Positions 1 through 6,690 of a DNA stretch of 7,203 nucleotides are shown here, piece after piece. Location: the NCBI GenBank assembly GCA_937895515.1, contig CALAYS010000116.1, forward strand, positions 1 through 7,203, in the 5' to 3' direction. Under the pieces are notes generated by a model, which was not told the DNA's origin, made no database searches, and worked only from the letters and a program-made list of their open reading frames with translations. A program made the position numbers and the translations under genes. Within the stretch, counting starts at the first letter, position 1. Each line of letters begins with the position of its first letter. Source of the stretch: an uncultured bacterium. Lineage in GTDB: Bacteria; Patescibacteriota; Minisyncoccia; Phycocordibacterales; UBA9973.

Positions 1-97
1 GACCAATTATTCAGAAGCCCTATATTTGAGTAAATTAGTCGAAAAACTTTTTCGATTAAAAATTAAAATAAGAGCTAAATCAGTTATTTTGGTGAAG
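1..97. repeat. Palindromic intergenic repeat, copy 1
   Basis: This stretch is repeated in direct orientation at 7106-7203. From position 5 the copies align without a gap at a constant offset of 7101 bases and are about four fifths identical by eye. The centre (37-57) is an inverted repeat with arms AGTCGAAAAA and TTTTTCGATT around one base; one of ten pairs is broken here, none in copy 2. Conservation extends about 30-40 bases on both sides. The architecture recalls the hr elements of baculoviruses, which act as enhancers and possible origins, but the sequence itself was not matched to any known hr. The role is therefore inferred. The window starts inside or at the edge of the element. Confidence 0.8.
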
Positions 98-232
98 TCT
101 TTTTTTTCAAAGAACGAAGCCCAAATATATTGTTTCTATGCTCTAAAAATTCACAATTTAACACATAAAAATCCATTTATATATTATAAATTGCAAAAAA
201 AAACGACCAATAAATTAATGTATGTAATAATA
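98..232. other. A+T-rich intergenic stretch
   Basis: Between the palindromic repeat and the end of the UVDE relic lies very A+T-rich sequence with long A and T runs. The only open frame across it begins with TTG inside the repeat and encodes a low-complexity Lys/Ile/Phe-rich string, which I consider fortuitous. I see no further gene or clear signal. Confidence 0.5.
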
Positions 233-251
233 TTTTGATTTTAAATCAAAA
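233..251. terminator. Hairpin over the UVDE stop codon
   Basis: TTTTGATTT and AAATCAAAA form a perfect 9-bp inverted repeat around one central base. It covers the TAA stop (241-243) of the minus-strand UVDE frame. Mimivirus transcripts are known to be cleaved and polyadenylated at 3'-end hairpins, so this may be an mRNA 3'-end signal. The stem is short and almost all A/T, and such hairpins also occur by chance in A+T-rich DNA. Confidence 0.35.
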
Positions 252-1172
252 AGAGCCTCTCTTTTTTCTTTGCCTCAACATCCACCCATAATTTACCTTC
301 AGGGCATTGCGAGGAATATTTTAGGAGAAAATCTGGAACAGTCGATATAAAGTCTGAATGAGCCCCAACACGAGCACCAGAAGCCTGATTAGAAAGATGT
401 GCCATTGGAAAACAGCTTCTTTTTGTCCAGCTCTCAACAATACGATCTATATTTTCTTCCACAGGTTTATTTTTTTCATCAGGATGAAGTTTTATATAAC
501 ATTCTTCGTGAAAAGTATCATAAACAATAGGGATTCATCAGCATTTTTCGGACAAAGCTAAACAATCATTTATATTGTATGATTTTTCATCATTTTCTAT
601 TGTCAAATAAGATTGCGCTCTCTTGCTGAGTTGTCTAAAATTTTTTTCCCATATAGAGAAAACTCTTTCTTTAGCTTTTTCTCTAGACATAGAACTCGTT
701 TGATAAACGCCTCCAACATGAATATTCATACTCCCAATGATAGAGATACATTCATTCTGGACAACATTTCACAATGATACTCAATCTCTGCAATTGAAGA
801 TTTAATAATTTGTGGGTTATCGCTAGATAGCACTACAAATTGTCCTGGATGGAAAGATAATCTGATTTTATTTGCTTTGGCTTTTCACCTATTTCTTCAA
901 AAAGAGGTTGTAGGCTTTCCATTGAATATCGATCAATAGCTCCGTCAGTATATCAAGGTGAAATTTCGGATGAAATCCTAAATGATTTAATATTTTTTTC
1001 CGAAAGATAATCTAGAATTAAAGAAAGATCTTTGGGATTATCTTTGGCTTTCTGCAAAGCAATTTCGGGAGTATATCGTCCTCTCTGAATAGTTCTTGCT
1101 TTTATTCCTTTTTTGAAGAGAACTAACAATACAACAGAGTCCAAGTATAATATAAGGTTCATTATTTGTCAT
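241..1172 (-). pseudogene. UV damage endonuclease (UVDE/UvsE family), multiply disrupted
   Basis: UVDE is a metal-dependent TIM-barrel nuclease that nicks DNA 5' of UV photoproducts. Three frames joined in order rebuild a full-length relative of about 310 residues: ATG at 1172 with YIILGLCCIVSSLQK; GIKARTI and FRISSEISP; HPGQFVVLSSDNPQI and EIEYHCEM; NIHVGGVY and ENDEKSY; IPIVYDTFHEEC; GAHSDFI; VDVEAKKKE. Most metal-binding His, Glu and Asp motifs known for the family are still present. Lesions: one extra base in a T6 run (1109-1114), TGA at 953-955, loss of 1 or 4 bases near 851 before HPGQF, loss of one base near 730 before NIHVGG, and two adjacent TGA codons at 535-540. This indicates recent decay, or partly sequencing error; the paired TGA codons are hard to explain by indel errors. 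Identity as UVDE is firm; whether any product is made is doubtful. Confidence 0.9.
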
Positions 1173-1200
1173 TGTTTAAAAAAGCAAAATTTTTAAACAA
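1172..1200. promoter_or_regulatory. Inverted repeat between divergent UVDE and opsin genes
   Basis: TTGTTTAAAAA (1172-1182) and TTTTTAAACAA (1190-1200) are perfect 11-bp inverted arms around a 7-base spacer. One edge touches the A of the UVDE start codon and the other ends 13 bases before the heliorhodopsin ATG at 1214, so the symmetry nearly fills the 41-bp divergent gap. It could be a dimeric regulator site serving both genes, a shared promoter element, or a 5'-leader hairpin. The base composition is A+T-rich, so chance symmetry is possible but less likely at this length and place. Confidence 0.45.
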
Positions 1201-1213
1201 AGCCATTTCTTTT

Positions 1214-2005
1214 ATGTTAGATTTCAATAGTATTGATAATCTTCGGGTACTTAACCTTATTTTAGCGGGAGCCCATTTTTTAATGGCTCTTATTCTTCTA
1301 ATTTTTGCATTAGTTTATAGAGAATCAAGCTTCACTTTCTTTTTATATGGTGAAAAGGATGGCCCTCCGTCAGAACTAAAGGGAATATACCTTCTTTACT
1401 TTGCTCTTTTAGCCATGGTTTTGGCAGCCTCTTTCTATCTATTCTATGCATTGGATCCATTTGGGTTATATAAGAAAGAAATAGGAAGTAACATGCAAAA
1501 CTTTCGTTGGCTCGAATTTGCTTTAACTGGTGTTTTAAGCATAATTGTAATCTCTTTCTTTAATGGTGTGCAATCAGGCTCCACTTTAGTTGGAATAGCT
1601 GCACTTGTTTTTTCAATGGCTGTTTCTGGGTTATTTTCTCAAATGATATCTAGTGGTATTTACAAAATTAAACTAAGTGAAATCATGTCTTCTCCATGGA
1701 AGATAGCTCCTTTTGGGTCGAGCATAATATTTTTTGGATTACTTTTCTTAGTTTTGTATAGGTCCTACAGTGCACTGCGTCAAAGAAGTGAAGTCTCGGA
1801 GCCTCTTCCCACTTGGATTAAAACGTTTTTTGCCCTAACACTTGTCTTTTATGGAATGATGGCGCTTTTCCCTCTAGGACGCTGGTTATTAGCGGGAAGG
1901 GAAGCAAAATATGAGTATATTTATGGAGGAATTACGACATTGTTTAGATTTATATTTTGTATTCTTATTTGCTATGGGACATATAAACAATCAAAACAGG
2001 AATAA
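1214..2005 (+). CDS. Heliorhodopsin-family seven-helix membrane protein lacking the retinal lysine
   Basis: The product has 263 residues from the ATG at 1214. The open frame can be extended 48 bases upstream to a TTG, but an ATG start is preferred for a eukaryotic virus. Seven hydrophobic segments lie near residues 9-35, 57-79, 98-117, 122-144, 162-185, 199-225 and 236-258. Helix 3 begins with NFRWLEFALTG, close to the FRWVEY signature of heliorhodopsins, so Glu101 matches the counterion Glu. His21 in helix 1 also matches a conserved family His. In helix 7, aligned with ERAYIVLSLVAKS as I recall it from HeR 48C12, the sequence reads EYIYGGITTLFRF. The Schiff-base lysine is thus Arg245 (AGA at 1946-1948), and helix 7 holds no lysine at all. 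Heliorhodopsins are inverted-topology retinal photoreceptors; this one should not bind retinal covalently. Family assignment rests on motif and topology recall; another polytopic membrane protein is the alternative. Confidence 0.78.
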   Translation: MLDFNSIDNLRVLNLILAGAHFLMALILLIFALVYRESSFTFFLYGEKDGPPSELKGIYLLYFALLAMVLAASFYLFYALDPFGLYKKEIGSNMQNFRWLEFALTGVLSIIVISFFNGVQSGSTLVGIAALVFSMAVSGLFSQMISSGIYKIKLSEIMSSPWKIAPFGSSIIFFGLLFLVLYRSYSALRQRSEVSEPLPTWIKTFFALTLVFYGMMALFPLGRWLLAGREAKYEYIYGGITTLFRFIFCILICYGTYKQSKQE

Positions 2006-2079
2006 AATAATTAAGAACTCAAACTACAAAAATATACAAATCTCCAATGTTTAGAGATTCAAAAAATTTTGATGATGTA

Positions 2080-2154
2080 TTTTATAAAACCTTAGTATGA
2101 CCTATTATTAATCTATAAAGTTTTTATGGAATGGGTCATACTGAGTTTTATAAA
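2080..2154. repeat. Long inverted repeat between convergent genes
   Basis: The left arm (2080-2104) and right arm (2132-2154) pair over about 23-25 bases with a few mismatches and one bulge. The shared blocks are TTTTATAAAAC with GTTTTATAAAA, and AGTATGACC with GGTCATACT. The loop is about 27 bases. The arms include G/C-containing blocks, so this is more than A+T symmetry. It may act as a bidirectional 3'-end hairpin for the flanking genes, or be the remnant of a small inverted-repeat element. No target-site duplication is evident. Confidence 0.6.
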
Positions 2155-2207
2155 AAGATGCTTCCAATATTTGCTATAATGTTTACAATATACCATTCGG
2201 AAAAATG

Positions 2208-2227
2208 TTTATTCTTTTAAGAATAAA
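2208..2227. terminator. Perfect hairpin downstream of helicase stop
   Basis: TTTATTCTT and AAGAATAAA form a perfect 9-bp stem with a 2-base loop. It starts 27 bases past the helicase TGA (2254-2256) on the minus strand. Place and form fit an mRNA 3'-end hairpin of the kind described for Mimivirus. Function is inferred from position only. Confidence 0.45.
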
Positions 2228-2253
2228 ATTTGTAGCTCAGTAGCAAGCCTATA

Positions 2254-4491
2254 TCAATCAAAATCGCTGTCGCCATATAAATCAAAATCATCCATTTCTT
2301 GTGCATCATTTTCTGGTAAAGAAATGCCTCCGTCTCCGTCTATATACTTCTTTTCCGGGAAAAAATTTTCCAGATCTATGAGAATTGAATCGTGGGATGG
2401 TGGAAGACGTTTGTTGCATCCCCTAAAGAAGTCATTTGCTTTCTCACAAATTACCCAAATCATCTTTTTCGCTCTGGTAATAGCAGTATAAATAAGATTT
2501 TGATTAAGAAAGAATTCGTTAGCTTCTCTAGAAGGAATGTAAAGAATGACAGTTTCATATTCAGAACCTTGACTTTTATTTATTGTTAACGAATAAGCGT
2601 GGTCAAGATGTGTAGGAACTGGCAAGTCTGTTTCATCACTTGAAGTTAGGGAAAATTTTTGGATACGATCCGAAGCAGTGAAGTTAACAGTTATCTTACT
2701 TGAATTTATGTTAGTAACAATTCCAACATCTCCATTCATAAGATCAATGGATGTTAAATTTTTTTTAAGCATTACCTTGTCTCCAACATACCATCTCTTT
2801 CCATTATTACTTGAAAAATACATATTATCCCCGGATGAAAAAGATATTTGTTGGAAGACTCGATTGAAATGGTCAACTTCAAGATTATAAGGCGAGAGAA
2901 GAGTTATTTCATTACTTTTTTTACCCATTCGTTTCAAGATAACAGTTACCAAGTCACGATTTCCCTCAATCAAATTAAATGAATCCGAACCCAATTCCAA
3001 TTCTACTGGAACATTCAATGGTCGGAAAGGATCTATAATTTTTTCTGAATTTGTTATTATTTCTTTTCCTACAGAACAATCTACTCTATAATTAAATGTT
3101 AAACGTTTGTATGGAATTTTTTGAGACCAAATTAACGAATAAAATATGTGTCCCCATTCTATTGGTGGAATTTGGTTTAGGTCACCCACAAATATAATAG
3201 AATATTGGATAGGAGGAAATTCTCTAAACAGGCGATACAAATTTTTTGTGGTTAGCATTGACGCCTCTTCTACAATTAAAAGACGAAAATCGTAAGCTTC
3301 ACTTCCTTTAACTATCATTAAGTCGATGGTTGATGATGATATGGCCAGAGGAGCCGTTGTTTCCCTCACACGTGTGACCGCCTTCCCAGTGAAAGCAGTT
3401 ACATGGTATGGAATTTTTCTTCGAAGACATTCCTCTATAATGAAACGTATAACACGTGTTTTACCTGTGCCGGGGCCACCCGTAATAATAGATACAGGAT
3501 TAAGAAAAACCATTTTCACGGCTTCCTTTTGTTCTTGTGAAAGACCTTCATTATATTCAGATAAAAAAGGTTTGTCTCTCCATTCATAATCACAACGTCG
3601 AATTTTGCGAGCAAGATGATCGCTTACAAAAGATTCCATTTGTCGAACATGGGAAAAAGAAACGCCCGTTAAAGATTTTCCTTCAATCAAAGATAAACCA
3701 TATCTTTGAATATCACATATATCTTTGTCAGTAGGAAAATCTATATATGTATCGTGGGGTAAAGCTTTCTTTAATTTATAGCCTAACTGAAAAATTTCAC
3801 AAGGTATTGGAGTTGCACCAAAAAGCTTTTCTAAATTAATAATTTTGTCTTGACTGAGATTCCAAAAACGTCCAGGACATTCGGCAAGACAAAGTAAAAA
3901 ATCTTCAAAAGTATATTTTTTGCGATCACCCATCATCATCTGTTCGACGCATTCTCTTGTTTCAGCAACCGTTAAACCCCACAGAAAAAGTTGACGGAAA
4001 AGACGGTTTTCTAACCATTTATGAATAAATAATTTTCCAATGGATTGTTTAACACATTTATTAACAATTTCGAATAGAAGAGTGCCCCCCAATTCATAAT
4101 AGAAAGTTTTCCAAGCCATGATATTAAGAAAGACAGAAAGACCACGTTCTTTATTTTCTGAAATTGTTGTGTTATCTTTGTTCTCCTGAATATATTCTTT
4201 AATTTTTGTTAAAATAATTTTTCTAAATACTATTGGAACTGAAATCCATGACGAATGTGTTAGTATTTCATTTTCTACCTCATCATCTAATGTGGGAATT
4301 AAGAAAAGAATCTTTTCCTCTTTTGGGATGAAAACGACATAATCTCCAATACAATAGGGAAGAATAGATGTTTTTTCATCGAGAGAAATACGTTTTTTTT
4401 TATCTGTAAATATTACAGGCCCTTGACCAGGCTGAAAGCCTGTGACTCCATTTTTATTTTGTTCAATCCGTATTATTTTCCCTATATCCAT
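2254..4491 (-). CDS. RecD2-like superfamily 1B DNA helicase
   Basis: This 745-residue ATP-driven DNA helicase is expected to move 5'-3' in replication, recombination or repair; its length is close to that of bacterial RecD2. Residues 1-65 resemble a small beta-rich N-terminal domain, and 100-310 are helical and poorly conserved. The motor motifs run in order: Q-type LSQEQKEAV (317-325), Walker A GGPGTGKT (338-345), motif Ia TAFTGKAV (365-372), motif II VEEASML (407-413), motif III GDLNQIPP (436-443), FNYR (466-469), the RecD-type C-terminal domain with VGDKVM and MNGDVG, motif V LTINKSQGSEY (635-645) and motif VI YTAITRAKK (668-676) with arginine finger R673. Walker B has Glu408 where Asp is usual. 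The tail after residue 717 is strongly acidic. The start lies 35 bases after the stop of the 201-residue gene on the same strand, so co-expression is possible. Family assignment is secure, the exact role is not. Confidence 0.94.
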   Translation of the reverse strand: MDIGKIIRIEQNKNGVTGFQPGQGPVIFTDKKKRISLDEKTSILPYCIGDYVVFIPKEEKILFLIPTLDDEVENEILTHSSWISVPIVFRKIILTKIKEYIQENKDNTTISENKERGLSVFLNIMAWKTFYYELGGTLLFEIVNKCVKQSIGKLFIHKWLENRLFRQLFLWGLTVAETRECVEQMMMGDRKKYTFEDFLLCLAECPGRFWNLSQDKIINLEKLFGATPIPCEIFQLGYKLKKALPHDTYIDFPTDKDICDIQRYGLSLIEGKSLTGVSFSHVRQMESFVSDHLARKIRRCDYEWRDKPFLSEYNEGLSQEQKEAVKMVFLNPVSIITGGPGTGKTRVIRFIIEECLRRKIPYHVTAFTGKAVTRVRETTAPLAISSSTIDLMIVKGSEAYDFRLLIVEEASMLTTKNLYRLFREFPPIQYSIIFVGDLNQIPPIEWGHIFYSLIWSQKIPYKRLTFNYRVDCSVGKEIITNSEKIIDPFRPLNVPVELELGSDSFNLIEGNRDLVTVILKRMGKKSNEITLLSPYNLEVDHFNRVFQQISFSSGDNMYFSSNNGKRWYVGDKVMLKKNLTSIDLMNGDVGIVTNINSSKITVNFTASDRIQKFSLTSSDETDLPVPTHLDHAYSLTINKSQGSEYETVILYIPSREANEFFLNQNLIYTAITRAKKMIWVICEKANDFFRGCNKRLPPSHDSILIDLENFFPEKKYIDGDGGISLPENDAQEMDDFDLYGDSDFD

Positions 4492-4526
4492 TTTCGAATA
4501 TCTTTTTACAACTGAAATGGATCAAA

Positions 4527-5132
4527 TTATTTCTTGGGTGTGTCTGATGTGGAGCGGAAAAAATATTGATAAATGATAAAAATAAGAAATGCTATAACGA
4601 TAAAGACAGCCAACACCAAAGAAATCATGGAAGAAATTTTGGTCCATTTCCAAATGGAAGCTCTTTCAGCGCAACTTGCCTCCTTTATTTTTCTTAATTG
4701 TTCTTCAAAATCTTTTTTGTATCCGGCCGCTAAATCTGGAATATTTAATTGTAGTCCTTCTATGGAGATTTTACCATCTCTCGAGGCACGAAACTTAACC
4801 CCTTTAGAATCAAAAGCCAAAAATTTTTCCAAATCACGAGTAACATAACCACCATCTTTCATCACTTGCCCAAATTGTTCAAGAAATTTTTGTCGCCCCT
4901 CTCTAGTATCGATTGCGGGTGGTGGTGGAAGGCAAGAGTTTTCATCCTTCTTTTTGTCAAGAAAAGGAGAGCAGGGATGGGCAACTTCATCATCTTTTTT
5001 TGGTTGATGTCGGGTTACTAAACTGCCGACATCCGAGAGACCAGAACCCCCTCCGCCTGCATAACTTGAAGGATGAGGAACTCTTAGTCGAACTCTATCT
5101 TGTGGGGGTGTGTGTCCACTGCATATTGACAT
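4527..5132 (-). CDS. Unrecognised C-terminally anchored membrane protein
   Basis: I do not recognise this 201-residue protein. Residues 1-75 are rich in Pro, Gly, Ser and charged residues, with short runs such as AGGGGSG and LPPPP, and are probably disordered. Residues 75-150 are charged, with a compact-looking stretch (GYVTRDLEKFLAFDSKGVKF) and a helical segment near 137-151. One strong hydrophobic span at about 167-192 is followed by a short polar tail ending in DTPKK. No signal peptide is visible, so a tail-anchored topology with the N-terminal part in the cytosol or virion interior is inferred. The gene precedes the helicase on the same strand by 35 bases and diverges from DHFR-TS across 114 bases. 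The membrane anchor and low-complexity head would suit a minor virion membrane protein, but nothing proves it. Confidence 0.72.
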   Translation of the reverse strand: MSICSGHTPPQDRVRLRVPHPSSYAGGGGSGLSDVGSLVTRHQPKKDDEVAHPCSPFLDKKKDENSCLPPPPAIDTREGRQKFLEQFGQVMKDGGYVTRDLEKFLAFDSKGVKFRASRDGKISIEGLQLNIPDLAAGYKKDFEEQLRKIKEASCAERASIWKWTKISSMISLVLAVFIVIAFLIFIIYQYFFRSTSDTPKK

Positions 5133-5175
5133 TGGTTTTATGTGGTTTTATTTTTCTGTCTCAACAAGTCTTAAG

Positions 5176-5189
5176 AAGATTGAAAAAAA
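5176..5189 (+). promoter_or_regulatory. Possible early-type promoter motif of DHFR-TS
   Basis: AAGATTGAAAAAAA lies about 57 bases before the DHFR-TS start codon. It resembles the early promoter cores of large cytoplasmic DNA viruses (Mimivirus AAAATTGA, poxvirus AAAANTGAAAANNA) with one mismatch. An early class would suit a nucleotide-synthesis enzyme. The other intact genes lack an equally good match, so the call is tentative. Confidence 0.3.
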
Positions 5190-5246
5190 TACAGGCTCTT
5201 TTTTTTAGATTTAAAGCTTTGAAAGTTATCAGCAACACATTTTAAA

Positions 5247-6620
5247 ATGCCACTTGGCATTATTTTCGCCACTACATTTAACAAAATTTTTGCTCGCAAT
5301 GGAACTCTTCCATGGAAAAATATTAGCGAAGATATGGCTTTTTTTAAGCAAATAACTCTCAACACTAATGTTGTTATGGGAAGAAAAACCTATGAATCTT
5401 TACCAAATGGATCTCTCCCTTCTCGAAAAAATTATATTCTTACCACAAAATCTTATGGCCAAGAAAACACACATTTTATAAACTATGATGAGTTCAAATC
5501 TCTGTGTCTAAAGGAAGAACCTGTTTGGGTAATAGGAGGAAAAGAAATTATTTCTCTTGTCTTATCAAGAGAAAAAGTCGATGTTGTTATTTGGAACTAT
5601 ATTAACGATGAATTAACTGTCGATTCAACCGACGAAACAGTTATTTTTAACCCTGATCTTTCCTTTTTTCCATGCTATGATAATTTTAAGTTGTCATCTA
5701 GAGTGGAAATTGGTTTATATTCGCATGGACTAAATGATAGTAGTTTTTCTGCAGTAGAAAAGAAATATCTTTATGTGGGTGTTGTTTTAGCAAAAAAAGA
5801 AGAATTCCGAATGACAAGAAATGGAAAAACGCGTTCTATTTTTGATGAAGATACATCGCTTACTGCAAGTTTTAGCGATGGATTCCCCGTTCTCCAATCT
5901 AAGAAAGTTTGGTGGAAAGGTGTACAAAAAGAGTTTGATTTTTTCTTGTCAGGTGAAACAGATACCAGTATTTTAAGCAAAGATGGAGTTAAAATTTGGG
6001 AAGGAAATACCTCCGCTTCTTTTTTAGCTTTAACCGAAAAGAGTGATTTTTTGAAGCCTGGTGAAATGGGTCCAATGTATGGATTTCAACTTCGTCATTT
6101 TGGAGAATCATATAAAGGAAGTCATGTCCAATACCATGGTCTTGATCAAATAGAAAAATTAATTAAAACTATATGTCAAGATCCGTTTTCTAGAAGACTT
6201 TTATTGACAACATACAATCCATCTCAAGCAGACGAAGGAGTTTTATATCCTTGTCATGGTCTTATTACACAGTTTTATGTAAGTGAGTCGGATTTAATTT
6301 CATTGAAAACATATCAACGTTCGGCTGATTGGTTTTTGGGAGTGCCTTTTAATCTTTCATCGTATGCTCTATTATTGGAATATATTGTGAAAAGAGTAAA
6401 TCATACTTTGGGAAAGGAAAAGTATAAATCAGACAATGTAACAATAATGTTTGGAGATGTTCATTTATATGAAGAACATTTTACTGCTTTTATTGAACAA
6501 TATGTTTATGCTTTATTGAATCACAATAAAAAGATTTTACCAGCCGAATACAACGATGATGATAAAGTGTTAGATAAATATAAACCACTCAGGGAAATAA
6601 AAGCAAAGATGATATCATAA
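5247..6620 (+). CDS. Bifunctional dihydrofolate reductase-thymidylate synthase
   Basis: The 457-residue fusion makes dTMP from dUMP with methylene-tetrahydrofolate and reduces the resulting dihydrofolate with NADPH. DHFR domain, about residues 1-155: GTLPW (19-23), the probable catalytic acid Asp29 in EDMAFFK, the cofactor-binding GRKTYESLP (45-53) and VWVIGG (93-98). A short linker near 156-172 leads to the TS domain: RNGKTRSIF (191-199), GFPVLQSKKVWW (212-223), GVKIWEGN (247-254), MYGFQLRHFG (277-286), DPFSRR (312-317), catalytic Cys336 in YPCHG, QRSADWFLGVPFN (357-369) and GDVHLYEEH (403-411). No key TS residue looks missing. The ATG at 5247 puts the DHFR N-terminal strand in its usual place. 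This DHFR-first fusion is the form found in plants and many protists, and also in Mimivirus; bacteria and animals keep separate enzymes. It diverges from the membrane-protein/helicase pair. At 457 residues it is shorter than most protist fusions because linker and insertions are minimal. Confidence 0.97.
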   Translation: MPLGIIFATTFNKIFARNGTLPWKNISEDMAFFKQITLNTNVVMGRKTYESLPNGSLPSRKNYILTTKSYGQENTHFINYDEFKSLCLKEEPVWVIGGKEIISLVLSREKVDVVIWNYINDELTVDSTDETVIFNPDLSFFPCYDNFKLSSRVEIGLYSHGLNDSSFSAVEKKYLYVGVVLAKKEEFRMTRNGKTRSIFDEDTSLTASFSDGFPVLQSKKVWWKGVQKEFDFFLSGETDTSILSKDGVKIWEGNTSASFLALTEKSDFLKPGEMGPMYGFQLRHFGESYKGSHVQYHGLDQIEKLIKTICQDPFSRRLLLTTYNPSQADEGVLYPCHGLITQFYVSESDLISLKTYQRSADWFLGVPFNLSSYALLLEYIVKRVNHTLGKEKYKSDNVTIMFGDVHLYEEHFTAFIEQYVYALLNHNKKILPAEYNDDDKVLDKYKPLREIKAKMIS

Positions 6621-6690
6621 AATCTAATAATGTTTTCATCCAAAGTAAACTGAAGCATTATTTGATTTTTATTAGTTAAAAAAAGCGAAA

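Larger units (their letters stand above)
2006..2253. other. Intergenic gap between convergent genes
   Basis: This 248-bp A+T-rich gap separates the stops of the opsin gene (plus) and the helicase gene (minus). It holds the long stem-loop at 2080-2154, the perfect short hairpin at 2208-2227 and a weak 6-bp hairpin at 2039-2059 (AATCTC/GAGATT). I see no credible coding frame. Confidence 0.6.

Noticed and set aside
26..238. Open frame of 70 codons on the plus strand.
   Set aside because: It starts with TTG inside the palindromic repeat, is low-complexity Lys/Ile/Phe-rich, and would end at the UVDE hairpin. It looks like chance coding in A+T-rich DNA.
535..955. TGA read as tryptophan, which would remove three stops from the UVDE frame.
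   Set aside because: The same frame also has at least three frameshifts that recoding would not mend. No intact gene here uses an internal TGA, tryptophan is written TGG in DHFR-TS and the helicase, and the helicase appears to end at TGA.
1166..1213. Extension of the opsin N-terminus to a TTG codon, adding 16 residues.
   Set aside because: Non-ATG starts are not expected here, and the ATG at 1214 already places helix 1 as in the family. The extra bases also overlap the inverted repeat of the divergent promoter.
3326..3734. Plus-strand open frames opposite the helicase.
   Set aside because: They are shadows of the helicase gene, whose motifs are complete on the minus strand.
4913..5245. Open frame of 110 codons on the plus strand.
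   Set aside because: It lies antisense to the start of the 201-residue membrane-protein gene and runs through the divergent promoter gap, with no family features.
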